Positions 23,995 through 33,285 of a stretch of 64,000 bases of DNA are shown piece after piece. Position numbers and translations under genes: made by a program. This DNA comes from JBJHAX01 sp050480705 (GTDB lineage Bacteria; Actinomycetota; Nitriliruptoria; Nitriliruptorales; Nitriliruptoraceae), in NCBI GenBank assembly GCA_050480705.1, contig JBJHAX010000006.1, forward strand, positions 1 to 64,000. The letters are read 5' to 3'. Numbering within the stretch: position 1 is the stretch's first letter; the number at the start of each line of letters is the position of its first letter. Under the pieces are notes generated by a model. It ran no database searches. It had not been told where the DNA came from and worked only from the letters and a program-made list of their open reading frames with translations.

Positions 23995-25959
23995 TCAGCG
24001 ACCTGTCGCCGAGAAATGCATCCAGTCTTTCGCCGAACGCCAGTGTCCGCCCCAGTGCCATCCGATATCGGCGAATGCGCGCACGACCTCGTCGCCCGCC
24101 TGGATCATCCCGGGCCGATGGTCGTCACGGTCCAGGTAGGAGCCTGCGAGTTCGGGCACGACCACCTCACCGCGCACGTAGGGGTTGTGGAACGGATTGA
24201 TGTCGATGGCGCGCCCATAGGCATGCTCGGACCAGGATTGGCCGGACACGGTGTCACGGCACACGAATCCGTTGGTGAGATTGCCATCGCCCGTCGGGTG
24301 TGCATCGAGGTTCTCGGGGGTGACGATCCCGATCTGTTCGATGGGGAAACGGGCGTCGTGCAGAGCCTCGAAGACACCCACGATCTGCTCGGCCCAGTCA
24401 CGATGCACCAGCAACTCGCCGGTGTGGTCGCGGCCGTCGAAACCGTGGAACACAACCGTGAGATAGCGCAGTTCGTCGAGCGTCACCGGGCAGCCGGGAT
24501 GCCAGGTCGACCGTGCCGCGACGTCGTCTGTCACCGGCTCGATGGTCGCGGCGAAGCCGCCGTCGGCAGGTGGCGGCAGGGATGAGGTGGTGACGAACTG
24601 GCGGTCCTGCAGCTCCGGGGGCGTGGGTTGCGGGATGCCGAGCCCGTCGCCGCGCAGCTCCAACGGGCGCGTCCCCAGCCACGCGGGTGGATGGCGCACG
24701 CCGTCGGGCAGCTGCTGTGCTCCACCATCGTCCGTCTCGCCGGATGTGCCAGCATCGGCCGCCTCGTCGGTGGCCGGGCAGCTCGTTGCATCAACGCCGT
24801 CGAACCGCTGCTCGGTCCACCTCACGACCTCGCCGCCAACGCGCGCGACCAGCGTGAAGTGTCCAGCGTTGTCGATCTCCCACATCTCGGCCGGATTCGC
24901 CATGGCGCAACGTTCGTCGACGAAACGTCGCGAGGACTGCACATCGATCACCCGGTCACCGGTGCCGTGCACCACGAGGACGTCGACGTCGTCGGGGCCG
25001 CGCGGTGTGTTCTGGGCGATGCGCTGCGACCATCGATCGGTTTCGTCACTGCCGGGAATCGAGAGGGCGTCGCGAACAACGATCGCATCGACAACCGATG
25101 CGGGCAGTGACGTCGGGTCGAGGCAGCGTCCGGCAATCTCACGTGCATCGGCGATCGACGTCTCATCGACGACATCCGCGAGATCCAGATCGGGGTAGAT
25201 CTCGCTCCACGACACTGCAGTGGTGACAAGAAGCAACGTCCCCAGGACCGTGCCGTGGCCATCGAGAATGACATCCTCGAGGTCGATCGGAGGGGCAAGC
25301 GCGACCACACCGCGTAGACCGACGTCGGGCGCGTACGTCGCCGCACGCTCAGCGGCGAACAGCACGGCGTGGCCTCCTTGCGAGAAACCCCACAACGCAA
25401 CGCGGTCGGTGTCGACCGCGATCGCTTGCTGCGCAGCACGTACCGAATCGAGCACCGCATGGGCGGACGCGTCGCCGACCATGTACGGATGGGAGCCATC
25501 GACACCCAGCCCGTGGTAGTCGGTCGCGACGACCGCGAATCCCGCAGCGAGCGCCTCCTCGACGGCAGGCATCGATGCGAGTGGCCGTGCCGACAAGGAC
25601 GGGGCGCAGGTCACGTCTGTGCCCGTCGACCCGTGGCCGACGGCGACCAGAGGCATCGCGCCGGACACGCCACGGGGTGCGAACAGCAGGCCACTGACCA
25701 CCCCGGGCTCGCCCGCATGGTCAGTCGATCGATACAGGATGCGCCATGCATCCGCATTCGCGATGTCCGCGTCGATCGATTCGATCCGCAGCAGCGTGCC
25801 GGGGTCGAACGAGCCGACGTCATCGGGCGCGGCGTAGAACCCGTCAGGGTGATCGCCACGCAGCCAGCCGACGAGCGCGACCGCGCCGACAGCCGCGACC
25901 ACCGCGACAGCGACGGCGATGCGCCAACGTGTGCGACGAGTCGGCAGGTGTGTCGTCAA
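23995..25959 (-). CDS. Secreted/anchored lipase fused to M15 D-Ala-D-Ala carboxypeptidase-like domain
   Basis: 654 aa if started at TTG 25959. An N-terminal signal-anchor (RWRIAVAVAVVAAVGAVALVGW) is followed by a secretory-lipase alpha/beta hydrolase domain (~60-400) with nucleophile Ser in LWGFSQGGHA (~190), Asp in VVHGTGDRVID and His in NAGHFTLV. An Asp/Gly-rich linker leads to a C-terminal VanY/M15-type zinc peptidase domain (~470-654) with SEHAYGRAIDINPFHNP (~576) and KDWMHF (~645). Two unrelated extracytoplasmic hydrolases on one chain are unusual. The start is uncertain: an upstream frame extends to GTG 26043, but it has no ribosome site and runs towards the riboswitch on the other strand. 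Confidence 0.82.
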   Translation of the reverse strand: MTTHLPTRRTRWRIAVAVAVVAAVGAVALVGWLRGDHPDGFYAAPDDVGSFDPGTLLRIESIDADIANADAWRILYRSTDHAGEPGVVSGLLFAPRGVSGAMPLVAVGHGSTGTDVTCAPSLSARPLASMPAVEEALAAGFAVVATDYHGLGVDGSHPYMVGDASAHAVLDSVRAAQQAIAVDTDRVALWGFSQGGHAVLFAAERAATYAPDVGLRGVVALAPPIDLEDVILDGHGTVLGTLLLVTTAVSWSEIYPDLDLADVVDETSIADAREIAGRCLDPTSLPASVVDAIVVRDALSIPGSDETDRWSQRIAQNTPRGPDDVDVLVVHGTGDRVIDVQSSRRFVDERCAMANPAEMWEIDNAGHFTLVARVGGEVVRWTEQRFDGVDATSCPATDEAADAGTSGETDDGGAQQLPDGVRHPPAWLGTRPLELRGDGLGIPQPTPPELQDRQFVTTSSLPPPADGGFAATIEPVTDDVAARSTWHPGCPVTLDELRYLTVVFHGFDGRDHTGELLVHRDWAEQIVGVFEALHDARFPIEQIGIVTPENLDAHPTGDGNLTNGFVCRDTVSGQSWSEHAYGRAIDINPFHNPYVRGEVVVPELAGSYLDRDDHRPGMIQAGDEVVRAFADIGWHWGGHWRSAKDWMHFSATGR

Positions 25960-26050
25960 TGAGCCACCGTCAAGCGAGTGGCCACAAGGTACGCACGCGC
26001 CGCTACCCTCGTCGTCCGGCACGAAGGGCGTGCCGTGCAACACACAGACA

Positions 26051-26170
26051 ACACCCGGGGAGCTCGGGACAGCCGGGCTGAGAGGGTGGCCACGAACACG
26101 CGCACGACCTGTGTTCGAGCGTCATCGACCCGTGGAACCTGAGCTGGGTAATGCCAGCGGAGGGAGGTGC
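26051..26170 (+). ncRNA. TPP (THI-box) riboswitch
   Basis: All hallmark segments are present in order: GGGGAGC near 26057, GGGCTGAGAGG (26075-26085), a variable P3 arm, then GACCCGTGGAACCTGA (26127-26142) and GGGTAATGCCAGCG (26146-26159). CACC at 26052-26055 can pair with GGTG at 26066-26069 numbering shifted by 100 (26166-26169), closing P1 over GGAGG, the ribosome site of the next gene. Thiamine pyrophosphate binding should therefore block translation initiation of thiN and the transport genes behind it. Confidence 0.95.
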
Positions 26171-26173
26171 GCG

Positions 26174-26887
26174 ATGTCCTCTCCTTCAACCACCGGTCGT
26201 CGAACCGATAGGTCCGGCACTGCGGTCGAGGACGTCGTCGTGCTCACCGGTGGTGATCCCATCGATCTGCGGCGCGTTGCCACGCTGCCCAGTGACGCGA
26301 TGGTGATCGCCGCCGATTCGGGTCTGCATCTCGCCTCCGGCCTCGGGCTCGTCGTCGATGAGGTCGTCGGTGACCTCGACTCGGTTGACGAGTCGACGCT
26401 TGAAGAAGCAGAGCGTGCGGGGGCGTCGATCGACCGCCACCCGCCCGCCAAGGACCGCACAGACCTCGAGATTGCGCTGGACCGGGCCATGGAGCTCGAG
26501 CCGGCACGGATCACGATGGTCGGCGGCCACGGGGGCCGGCTCGACCATCTGCTCGGCAACCTCGTCGTGCTTGCGTCACCGACCTATGCCGACACACGCA
26601 TCATCGCGCTGATCGGTGAGGCGACCGTGACGGTCGTGCACGACGAAGCCGTCCTCATCGGACGGCCAGGTGAGCTGGTCAGCCTCATCCCCGTGCTTGG
26701 CCCTGTGCGCGGGGTGACAACACGGGGACTGCGCTTCCGGCTCGTCGATGAGGATCTGGTTCCAGGCTCTTCCCGGGGTGTGAGCAACGAGTTCGCCCAG
26801 CCCTACGGCGGTGTGCGTCTGCATGCAGGAACGCTGCTCGCCGTCCAACCCGGCGAACTCTCCGACCTCGAAACGGAGGAACCCTGA
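26174..26887 (+). CDS. thiN: Thiamine pyrophosphokinase
   Basis: Transfers pyrophosphate from ATP to thiamine, giving TPP. The family motifs are visible: ADSG (ATP site), GDLDSVDE, KDRTDLEIAL and GGRLDHLLGN, with the C-terminal TPK domain (GVTTRGLRF, then GVSNEF). 237 aa from ATG 26174, immediately after the riboswitch with GGAGG ~7 nt upstream. Overlaps the binding-protein gene by 1 nt. Together the operon takes up thiamine and activates it directly, a salvage route. Confidence 0.93.
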   Translation: MSSPSTTGRRTDRSGTAVEDVVVLTGGDPIDLRRVATLPSDAMVIAADSGLHLASGLGLVVDEVVGDLDSVDESTLEEAERAGASIDRHPPAKDRTDLEIALDRAMELEPARITMVGGHGGRLDHLLGNLVVLASPTYADTRIIALIGEATVTVVHDEAVLIGRPGELVSLIPVLGPVRGVTTRGLRFRLVDEDLVPGSSRGVSNEFAQPYGGVRLHAGTLLAVQPGELSDLETEEP

Positions 26888-28008
26888 TGCGAACACGTAC
26901 GACACTTCTCGCACTCGCGGCCATGGTCATCGTTGCCGCGTGCGGCGACCAGACGCCGGAACCTGCCGACGATGCTCCCAGCGATGCACCTGACGCCGAA
27001 GCGCCGGAAACCGACGCGCCCGACGAGGATGCCCTCGACACCGCAGGTGACACGGTCACGGTGCTCACGCACGACTCGTTCGATATCTCCACCGACATCG
27101 TTGACGCGTTCGAGCAACAGACCGGCATCAGCATCGACTTCGTGCCCATGGGCGATGCGGGCACTGTCGTCAACCAGGCGATCCTGACCGCCGATGCACC
27201 TCAGGGCGACGTCCTCTTCGGCGTCGACAACACGTTCCTGTCGCGGACATTGGACGCAGACCTGTTCGTGCCCTACACCTCCCCGCGCTTGGACGCCGTC
27301 GACCCGTCATTGCAGCTCGATCCTGAGCACCGCGTCACCCCGATCGACGTCGGCGATGTCTGCCTCAACTATGACGTCGCCTGGTTCGACGAGGCCGGGC
27401 TCGAGGTCCCCACAGACCTCGAGGATCTGACCGACCCGGCCTACGAGGGGCTGCTCGCCGTGCAGAACCCGGCCACGTCCTCACCTGGACTCGCATTCCT
27501 GTTGGCCACCGTCGAACGTTTCGGTGTCGACAACTACCTCGAGTTCTGGGAGCAGCTGCGCGCCAACGACGTGGTGGTGACTGACGGCTGGTCCGAGGCG
27601 TACTACACGGAGTTCACCTGGGCTGGTGGCGGAGACCGACCGCTGGTCGTGTCGTACGCGTCGAGCCCACCTGCAGAGGTTCTGTTCGCCGATCCGCAGC
27701 CTGACGAGGCACCGACCGGCGTGATCGAAGCATCGTGCTTCCGTCAGATCGAGTTCGCCGGGATTCTGCAAGGCACCGAGGTCGAACAGGCAGCGCAACA
27801 GGTGATCGATTTCATGCTCAGCGTGGAGTTCCAGCAGGATCTGCCGCTGACGATGTTCGTCTTCCCTGCTGTCGACGACGCCGAGCTCCCCGAGGTCTTC
27901 GCCGAGCACGCGGTCATACCCGACACGCCGCTCGAGATTGACCCGTTCGAGATCGGCGAGAACCGGGAGGACTGGATCGAGTCGTGGACAACGACCGTCC
28001 TGCGTTGA
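26887..28008 (+). CDS. tbpA: Thiamine ABC transporter substrate-binding lipoprotein
   Basis: 373 aa. Lipoprotein signal with lipobox VAAC, an acidic Asp/Ala/Pro linker (~25-50), then a type 2 periplasmic-binding fold (TVLTHDSFDIS, GVDNTFLSRTL, CLNYDVAWFDEAGLEVP) that matches TbpA/ThiB proteins. Follows the riboswitch and thiN with a 1-nt overlap and precedes the permease. Captures thiamine (or its phosphates) outside the membrane. Confidence 0.9.
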   Translation: MRTRTTLLALAAMVIVAACGDQTPEPADDAPSDAPDAEAPETDAPDEDALDTAGDTVTVLTHDSFDISTDIVDAFEQQTGISIDFVPMGDAGTVVNQAILTADAPQGDVLFGVDNTFLSRTLDADLFVPYTSPRLDAVDPSLQLDPEHRVTPIDVGDVCLNYDVAWFDEAGLEVPTDLEDLTDPAYEGLLAVQNPATSSPGLAFLLATVERFGVDNYLEFWEQLRANDVVVTDGWSEAYYTEFTWAGGGDRPLVVSYASSPPAEVLFADPQPDEAPTGVIEASCFRQIEFAGILQGTEVEQAAQQVIDFMLSVEFQQDLPLTMFVFPAVDDAELPEVFAEHAVIPDTPLEIDPFEIGENREDWIESWTTTVLR

Positions 28009-29681
28009 TCTCGCGCAGGGGGCCGGCACTGCGTGCCGGCCTCCTGCTGCTCGTTCCCGTCGCCTTCCTGGCGGCGTTCTTCGTGCTGCCCGTGACACGC
28101 ATCGTGCTCACGGGGCTGCGTCCCGACGGGGTGTTCGATCCCGGTGCGCTTGTTCGAACGGTCGCCGAGCCGTCCGTGCTGCGCGTCGGATGGTTCACGC
28201 TCTGGCAGGCCACCGTGTCCACGCTGCTGACCCTGCTGGCCGCCATCCCCGGTGCGTACGTGCTCGCGCGCATGCGTTTCGCCGGTCGACGCATGCTGCA
28301 GGCGGCCATCACCGTGCCGTTCGTTCTGCCGACCGTGGTCGTTGGCTCGGCGTTCCTGGCGCTGCTCGGACCACGAAGCCCGATCAACAGCGCGCTGTCC
28401 TCACTGCTTGGCGACGCGGCACCGGCGATCGACCTGCGTCGCACGGTCGTCGCGATCCTCATCGCGCACGTGTTCTTCAACTATGCGGTGATCGTTCGGA
28501 CTGTCGGGGGGTTGTGGTCGCATCTCGACCCCCGACTTGAAGACGCCGCGCGTGTCATGGGTGCCTCGCGTTGGCAGGCATTCCGTGAGGTGTCGTTTCC
28601 GCTGTTGCGACCTGCGATCGCGTCGGCTGCAGCGATCGTGTTCCTGTTCACTTTCACTTCATTCGGCGTCGTACTGATCCTCGGCGGGCCGACCCGCGCC
28701 ACCATCGAGGTCGAGATCCACCGCGCGACGACACAGATGCTGGACCTGCAGCTCGCTTCGACACTCGCGCTGCTGCAACTGATCGCGGTCGTCGCGTCGC
28801 TGCTCGTCTACGGGCGTCTGCAGCGACGGGCGACTCACCAGCCGCTGGTGCGCGCCGAGCGCAGCGCGCGACGCCCGACCACCCCGGGAGAACGCGTGTT
28901 CCTGGCCGTGAACCTGGCCGTGATGGCTGCACTGCTCGCCACTCCCCTTGCGGTGCTCGTCGAGCGTTCACTCGCTGTTGCCGACGGCTACGGCCTGGAC
29001 CATTATCGGACGTTGTTCAGCGGCGCACGCGAAACCGTGCTCGCCGTCGCACCCTGGCAGGCGATCCGGAATTCACTGCTGTTTGCCTTCGCCGCGACCC
29101 TCATCGCACTCGTCGTCGGCGGACTCGCCTCGATCGCCGCCACGACACAGGACAATCCGCTCGCACGCGGTGTCGACCGGGCCCTGATGCTTCCGCTGGG
29201 GACATCGGCCGTCACGATCGGATTCGGGTTTCTGATCGCACTCAACCGGCCCCCGCTTGATTTGCGTGGTTCGCTGTGGCTGGTCCCGATTGCACAGGCG
29301 CTCATCGCGATCCCATTCGTCGTGCGCACACTGCTTCCGGTCCTCAGATCCATCGACACCCGTTTGCGAGAGGCTGCCGCGGTGCTGGGCGCCACACCTG
29401 GCCGCATCTGGCGCGAGGTCGACCTGCCGATCGTCGCACGTGCACTGGCTGTTGCCGCCGGCCTGTCGTTCGCCGTCGCGCTGGGAGAGTTCGGTGCGAC
29501 GGTGTTCGTCGCTCGGGCGCAGATGCCGACGATGCCCGTCGCGATCTTCCGGCTGCTCGGCCGCCCTGGGATCGTGCACTTCGGTCAAGCAATGGCGCTC
29601 TCGACGATCCTCATGACGGTGACCGCGGCTGCGATCATGACGATCGACCGTCTGCGTGTCGGCCAGGTGGGTCGGTTCTGA
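27984..29681 (+). CDS. thiP: Thiamine ABC transporter permease
   Basis: 565 aa with two fused permease halves, each ending in an EAA loop that contacts the ATPase: EDAARVMGASRWQAFREV and REAAAVLGATPGRIWREV. About twelve hydrophobic segments, the expected ThiP layout. GTG 27984 overlaps the end of tbpA by 25 nt in another frame; its ribosome site is weak, and a TTG at 28005 is an alternative. Its stop overlaps the ATPase start (TGATG). Confidence 0.92.
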   Translation: MDNDRPALISRRGPALRAGLLLLVPVAFLAAFFVLPVTRIVLTGLRPDGVFDPGALVRTVAEPSVLRVGWFTLWQATVSTLLTLLAAIPGAYVLARMRFAGRRMLQAAITVPFVLPTVVVGSAFLALLGPRSPINSALSSLLGDAAPAIDLRRTVVAILIAHVFFNYAVIVRTVGGLWSHLDPRLEDAARVMGASRWQAFREVSFPLLRPAIASAAAIVFLFTFTSFGVVLILGGPTRATIEVEIHRATTQMLDLQLASTLALLQLIAVVASLLVYGRLQRRATHQPLVRAERSARRPTTPGERVFLAVNLAVMAALLATPLAVLVERSLAVADGYGLDHYRTLFSGARETVLAVAPWQAIRNSLLFAFAATLIALVVGGLASIAATTQDNPLARGVDRALMLPLGTSAVTIGFGFLIALNRPPLDLRGSLWLVPIAQALIAIPFVVRTLLPVLRSIDTRLREAAAVLGATPGRIWREVDLPIVARALAVAAGLSFAVALGEFGATVFVARAQMPTMPVAIFRLLGRPGIVHFGQAMALSTILMTVTAAAIMTIDRLRVGQVGRF

Positions 29682-30838
29682 TGGACGCGATGGGAACCCG
29701 CGTCGATATCAACGACCTCACCGTGCGTTTCGGGACGGTGACAGCAGTCGATCATCTCGATCTGAGTGCAGAACCCGGCGAGATCCTGGCCGTGCTCGGA
29801 CCCAGCGGTTGCGGGAAGTCGACGCTGCTGCGCACGATCGCCGGCCTGGAACGCCCTGCCACAGGACACGTCCGCCTTGGCGGCGACGATGTCACCAGGC
29901 TGCGACCCGACGAGCGCGGGGTCGGCCTGATGTTCCAGGACCACGTGCTGTTTCCACATCGCAGCGTGGGCGACAACGTCGCCTTCGGCCTGCGCATGCA
30001 CCGGATGCCGCGCGTACAGATCACCGCACGGGTCGACGAGGTCCTGGGCCTGGTCGATCTCGAAGGCATGGCGTCGCGAAACGTCGACGAGCTGTCCGGC
30101 GGCGAACAACAGCGTGTGGCGCTCGCCCGCGCGATCGCACCCGAACCGAAACTGCTGATGCTCGACGAGCCGCTGGGATCGCTTGATCGTGCGCTACGTC
30201 AGCATCTGCTCGACCAGCTTCCGGGCATGCTGCGCTCACTGGGCACGACTGTGCTCTATGTGACCCACGACCAGGATGAAGCCCTCGCGTTCGCCGACCA
30301 CGTCGCGGTGATGCGGGCGGGGCGCCTGGTACAGCGCGACCGCCCTGACCAGCTGTGGCGCGCACCTGCCGACGAGTTCGTCGCCCGCTTCATCGGGCTC
30401 GACCAGATCTTCGAGGTCACAACGGCATCGAACGGCCTGGTGCGCACGCCCTTCGGCGAACTCGACCTGCACCAGCACGCATCGCACGCGCCTGGGGCCG
30501 AGGGGGACGGGGCGTCGCAGCGGCTGGTCCTGCTGGCCGACGCGATCCGGTTGGCTACGCCACAGGAGTCAGTGTCATCGACGGAGATGGCGCTCGACGG
30601 TCAGGTCGCGGCACGACGCTTCGCATCGGACCACATCGCTCTCGACGTTGTGACCAGCGCGGGGCCAACCGTGCGCGTGGCGGTCTGGCGTGGCGCCGGG
30701 CCCGCCGTCGGAGACCCGGTGCGCGTCGTCCTCGATCTCACCGCCACACGGCTGGTGCCTGCCACCGGTCGCGTTGTGGAGCAGACCGACAACAGGCACC
30801 TTCAGGGCGCCGCCGAACCGCCTGGCGACGTCCCGTAG
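29681..30838 (+). CDS. thiQ: Thiamine ABC transporter ATPase
   Basis: 385 aa. Walker A GPSGCGKST, Q-loop LMFQDHVLFPH, signature LSGGEQQR, Walker B LLMLDEPLG, and switch His in VTHDQ. The C-terminal ~130 residues form a regulatory TOBE-like region, making it longer than ThiQ of enteric bacteria and more like PotA/FbpC-type ATPases. Assignment as thiamine-specific rests on the riboswitch operon. It ends 3 nt before the convergent OsmC gene, leaving no room for a terminator. Confidence 0.92.
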   Translation: MDAMGTRVDINDLTVRFGTVTAVDHLDLSAEPGEILAVLGPSGCGKSTLLRTIAGLERPATGHVRLGGDDVTRLRPDERGVGLMFQDHVLFPHRSVGDNVAFGLRMHRMPRVQITARVDEVLGLVDLEGMASRNVDELSGGEQQRVALARAIAPEPKLLMLDEPLGSLDRALRQHLLDQLPGMLRSLGTTVLYVTHDQDEALAFADHVAVMRAGRLVQRDRPDQLWRAPADEFVARFIGLDQIFEVTTASNGLVRTPFGELDLHQHASHAPGAEGDGASQRLVLLADAIRLATPQESVSSTEMALDGQVAARRFASDHIALDVVTSAGPTVRVAVWRGAGPAVGDPVRVVLDLTATRLVPATGRVVEQTDNRHLQGAAEPPGDVP

Positions 30839-30841
30839 AAC

Positions 30842-31270
30842 TCAGGCGAGGCTCGCGCTCACGCTGACGTCGACGTTGCCAGCCAGCGCCTTGGAGATCG
30901 GGCAACCATCCTTCGCGGCGGCTGCGGCCTCCTGCAGGGACGCGTCGTCGAGACCATCGGCGCTGACCCGGACCTCCAGCGCACTTGTGGTCACGCCTGT
31001 GCCGGGCACGAAAGTCACGGTGGCGGACGTCTCGATGCGACCGGGCGTCGCACCACGGTCGGCGATCTGCTTCGACAGGGCCATCGAGAAACACGACGCG
31101 TGAGCGCCAGCGAGCATCTCCTCGGGGCTGGTACGCCCGTCGGGGTCTTCCGCGCGCGACGGCCACGACACCGGGAGGTCGCCCCCCAGGCCCGATGAGG
31201 CGAAGGTCACGGTTCCATTGCCTTCGAAGAGGTCGCCCTCCCAGGTCACGGATGCACGGCGATCGGTCAT
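30842..31270 (-). CDS. osmC: OsmC-family peroxiredoxin
   Basis: 142-residue thiol peroxidase that reduces organic hydroperoxides. Both redox cysteines are present: Cys60 in HASCFSMAL and Cys123 in DGCPISKAL. TSPEEMLAGA is a family motif, closer to OsmC than to Ohr. ATG 31270. The 124 bp upstream, before the MoeZ-like gene, show no clear regulatory element. Confidence 0.92.
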   Translation of the reverse strand: MTDRRASVTWEGDLFEGNGTVTFASSGLGGDLPVSWPSRAEDPDGRTSPEEMLAGAHASCFSMALSKQIADRGATPGRIETSATVTFVPGTGVTTSALEVRVSADGLDDASLQEAAAAAKDGCPISKALAGNVDVSVSASLA

Positions 31271-31394
31271 GTCGTTCTCCCTGTAGGAATGATCGGACTC
31301 ACGGTCCCGCAACGCGGGTATGCCCACACGGTAGTCCGCGACTGTGCACGCAGCAGATGACGGGCGGCGTCGCCGCGTGCGTACGGATCCGTCG

Positions 31395-32576
31395 TCAGTA
31401 GGTGGGGATGCTCGGATCGACCTGACGGGCGTAGGCGTTGATCCCACCACGCATCGAACGCGCCCGCAGGCCCGCGCCGCGCAGCAGTTCGGTCGACTCG
31501 AGCGAACGCACACCCGACAGGCAGTGCACGACGTAGTCCTTGGTCGGGTCGAGCTCCGACAGGCGGCCAGCCAGTTCGTCCTTCGGGATGAGCACGGACC
31601 CCGGAATCCGGTTGATCTCGTACTCGTGGGGCTCACGGACGTCGATGAGCGCCACGTCAGGCTTGTCGGCGATCTCGGCGTACTCGCTTGGCAGGATTTC
31701 GATGTCCGCAGTCGACAGATCGGCTTCGACCGTCCGGTCGTGCGCGGGCATGCCGCAGAACTCCTCGTAGTCGATGAGTTCAGTGACCGTCGGGTTGTCG
31801 CCACACACCGGGCAGTCGGGGTCCTTGTTGACCTTGACATACACCCAGCGCTGCTCGAGCGCGTCGTAGAGACCCAGCCGGCCAATCATCGGGTTGCCGA
31901 TGCCCGTGAGCACCTTGATGCCCTCGATGCCCTGCGCCGTACCGATGTGGCCGGCCATGATGCCGAGCACGCCTCCCTCGGCGCAGTTGGGCACCATGCC
32001 CGGCGGTGGAGGTTCGGGGAACATGCAGCGGTAGCAGGGGCCCTGTTCGGCCCAGAACACACTCAGCTGGCCTTCGAAGCGGAAGATCGACCCGTACACG
32101 TTGGGCTTGCCGAGCAGCACACACGCGTCATTGACGAGGTAACGGGTCGGGAAGTTGTCGGTGCCATCGATGACCAGGTCGTAGTCCGCGATGATGTCGA
32201 GAGCGTTGTCGGAGGTGAGGAACGTGCGGTGCTCACGAACCTCGACGAACGGGTTGATGTCTTCGATCGACGCCCGCGCGGAATCGACTTTGTGGACCCC
32301 GATGTCGGAGGTGCCGTGGATGACCTGCCGCTGCAGGTTCGAGGCGTCGACGACATCGTCGTCGACGAGGCCGATGGTGCCCACGCCGGCAGCGGCCAGA
32401 TAGAGCGCGAGTGGTGAACCGAGCCCACCGGTGCCCACCAGCAGGACACGCGCGGCCTTCAGCCGCTCCTGGCCAGGCATACCCACGTCGGGGATGATCA
32501 GGTGGCGGCTGTAGCGCGCGATCTCCTCAGCGCTCAGCGGCTCACGACGCTCGACAGCGGGACGGACCACGGACAC
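31395..32576 (-). CDS. moeZ: Adenylyltransferase/sulfurtransferase (MoeZ/MoeB-like, E1-rhodanese)
   Basis: 393 aa. An N-terminal ThiF/MoeB/HesA E1-like domain (ATP site GTGGLGSP, VDDDVVDASNLQRQ, zinc cysteines 181/184 and 255/258, Cys198) is followed by a C-terminal rhodanese domain with catalytic Cys352 (HCLSGVRS). In actinobacteria MoeZ activates and sulfurates small carrier proteins such as MoaD, CysO and ThiS. GTG 32576 is the outer start; a second GTG at 32570 has GAGGAG 8 nt upstream and may be the true one. It lies behind the SUF operon on the same strand. The 225 bp between them hold no gene I can support. Confidence 0.92.
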   Translation of the reverse strand: MSVVRPAVERREPLSAEEIARYSRHLIIPDVGMPGQERLKAARVLLVGTGGLGSPLALYLAAAGVGTIGLVDDDVVDASNLQRQVIHGTSDIGVHKVDSARASIEDINPFVEVREHRTFLTSDNALDIIADYDLVIDGTDNFPTRYLVNDACVLLGKPNVYGSIFRFEGQLSVFWAEQGPCYRCMFPEPPPPGMVPNCAEGGVLGIMAGHIGTAQGIEGIKVLTGIGNPMIGRLGLYDALEQRWVYVKVNKDPDCPVCGDNPTVTELIDYEEFCGMPAHDRTVEADLSTADIEILPSEYAEIADKPDVALIDVREPHEYEINRIPGSVLIPKDELAGRLSELDPTKDYVVHCLSGVRSLESTELLRGAGLRARSMRGGINAYARQVDPSIPTY

Positions 32577-32801
32577 ATCTCCTCATCAACTCGTCGGCTC
32601 ACGTTGCCGGCCACGACGCGAATGCGCGCTCGTTCCGGACATCTCGTTCGGCACCACACCGCCGGACGTACGGCAGGGTGAACGGCCCCGCGGGGCTGGG
32701 TTCGTGCGACGACCGCCGGGTGACATGCAAGTGTCGGAGGACCTCGCCACCCGCGCCGCGACGCCAGTGAAAACAGTGCAAACTGTGTGCGGTGGTGCCG
32801 C

Positions 32802-33275
32802 TCAGATGTTCATGCCCATCGCGCGTAGTTCCTCACGCACGTAGTCAGCCATCATGTCTGTCGACCACGGCGGCGTGAACGTGAACTCGACGTCGACGTG
32901 ATCGACACCTGGCATGGCGCCCAGGATCACCGAGCACTGCTGGTGAATGACCTCGGTCAATGGGCAGCCCATGGTGGTCAGGGTCATGCGCACATGCGCG
33001 TGCCCGCGCTCTGGCTTGAGAACCTCATAGACCAGGCCGAGATCGACGATGTTGTAGCCGATCTCGGGGTCCACGACGGCACGCAGCGCGTTGAACAGCG
33101 CTTCGGAGGACGGCATGCCGTCGTCCTCGAGCGGCAGGTCGGCGAACGGATGCTCGGAACGAGGCTGCTCGTCGGGCTCACCGGTTGGCGTATCAGCCGC
33201 GGGCACGGCGTCGTCACCGGTGTCGTCCGCGATGTCGTCGCGAACCCCGTCCATGGTGGATGGTTCGGTGGCCAC
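32802..33275 (-). CDS. sufT: SufT/MIP18-family Fe-S assembly protein
   Basis: 157 aa. An acidic, disordered N-terminus (~1-50) leads into a DUF59/MIP18 domain (LRAVVDPEIGYNIVDLGLVYEV, MTLTTMGCPLTEVIHQ, and FTPPWSTDMM). SufT helps mature Fe-S proteins. GTG 33275 has AGGAGG 6 nt upstream; the longer frame to 33428 is not supported. Last gene of the SUF operon. Confidence 0.92.
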   Translation of the reverse strand: MATEPSTMDGVRDDIADDTGDDAVPAADTPTGEPDEQPRSEHPFADLPLEDDGMPSSEALFNALRAVVDPEIGYNIVDLGLVYEVLKPERGHAHVRMTLTTMGCPLTEVIHQQCSVILGAMPGVDHVDVEFTFTPPWSTDMMADYVREELRAMGMNI

Positions 33276-33285
33276 GTGGATCCTC

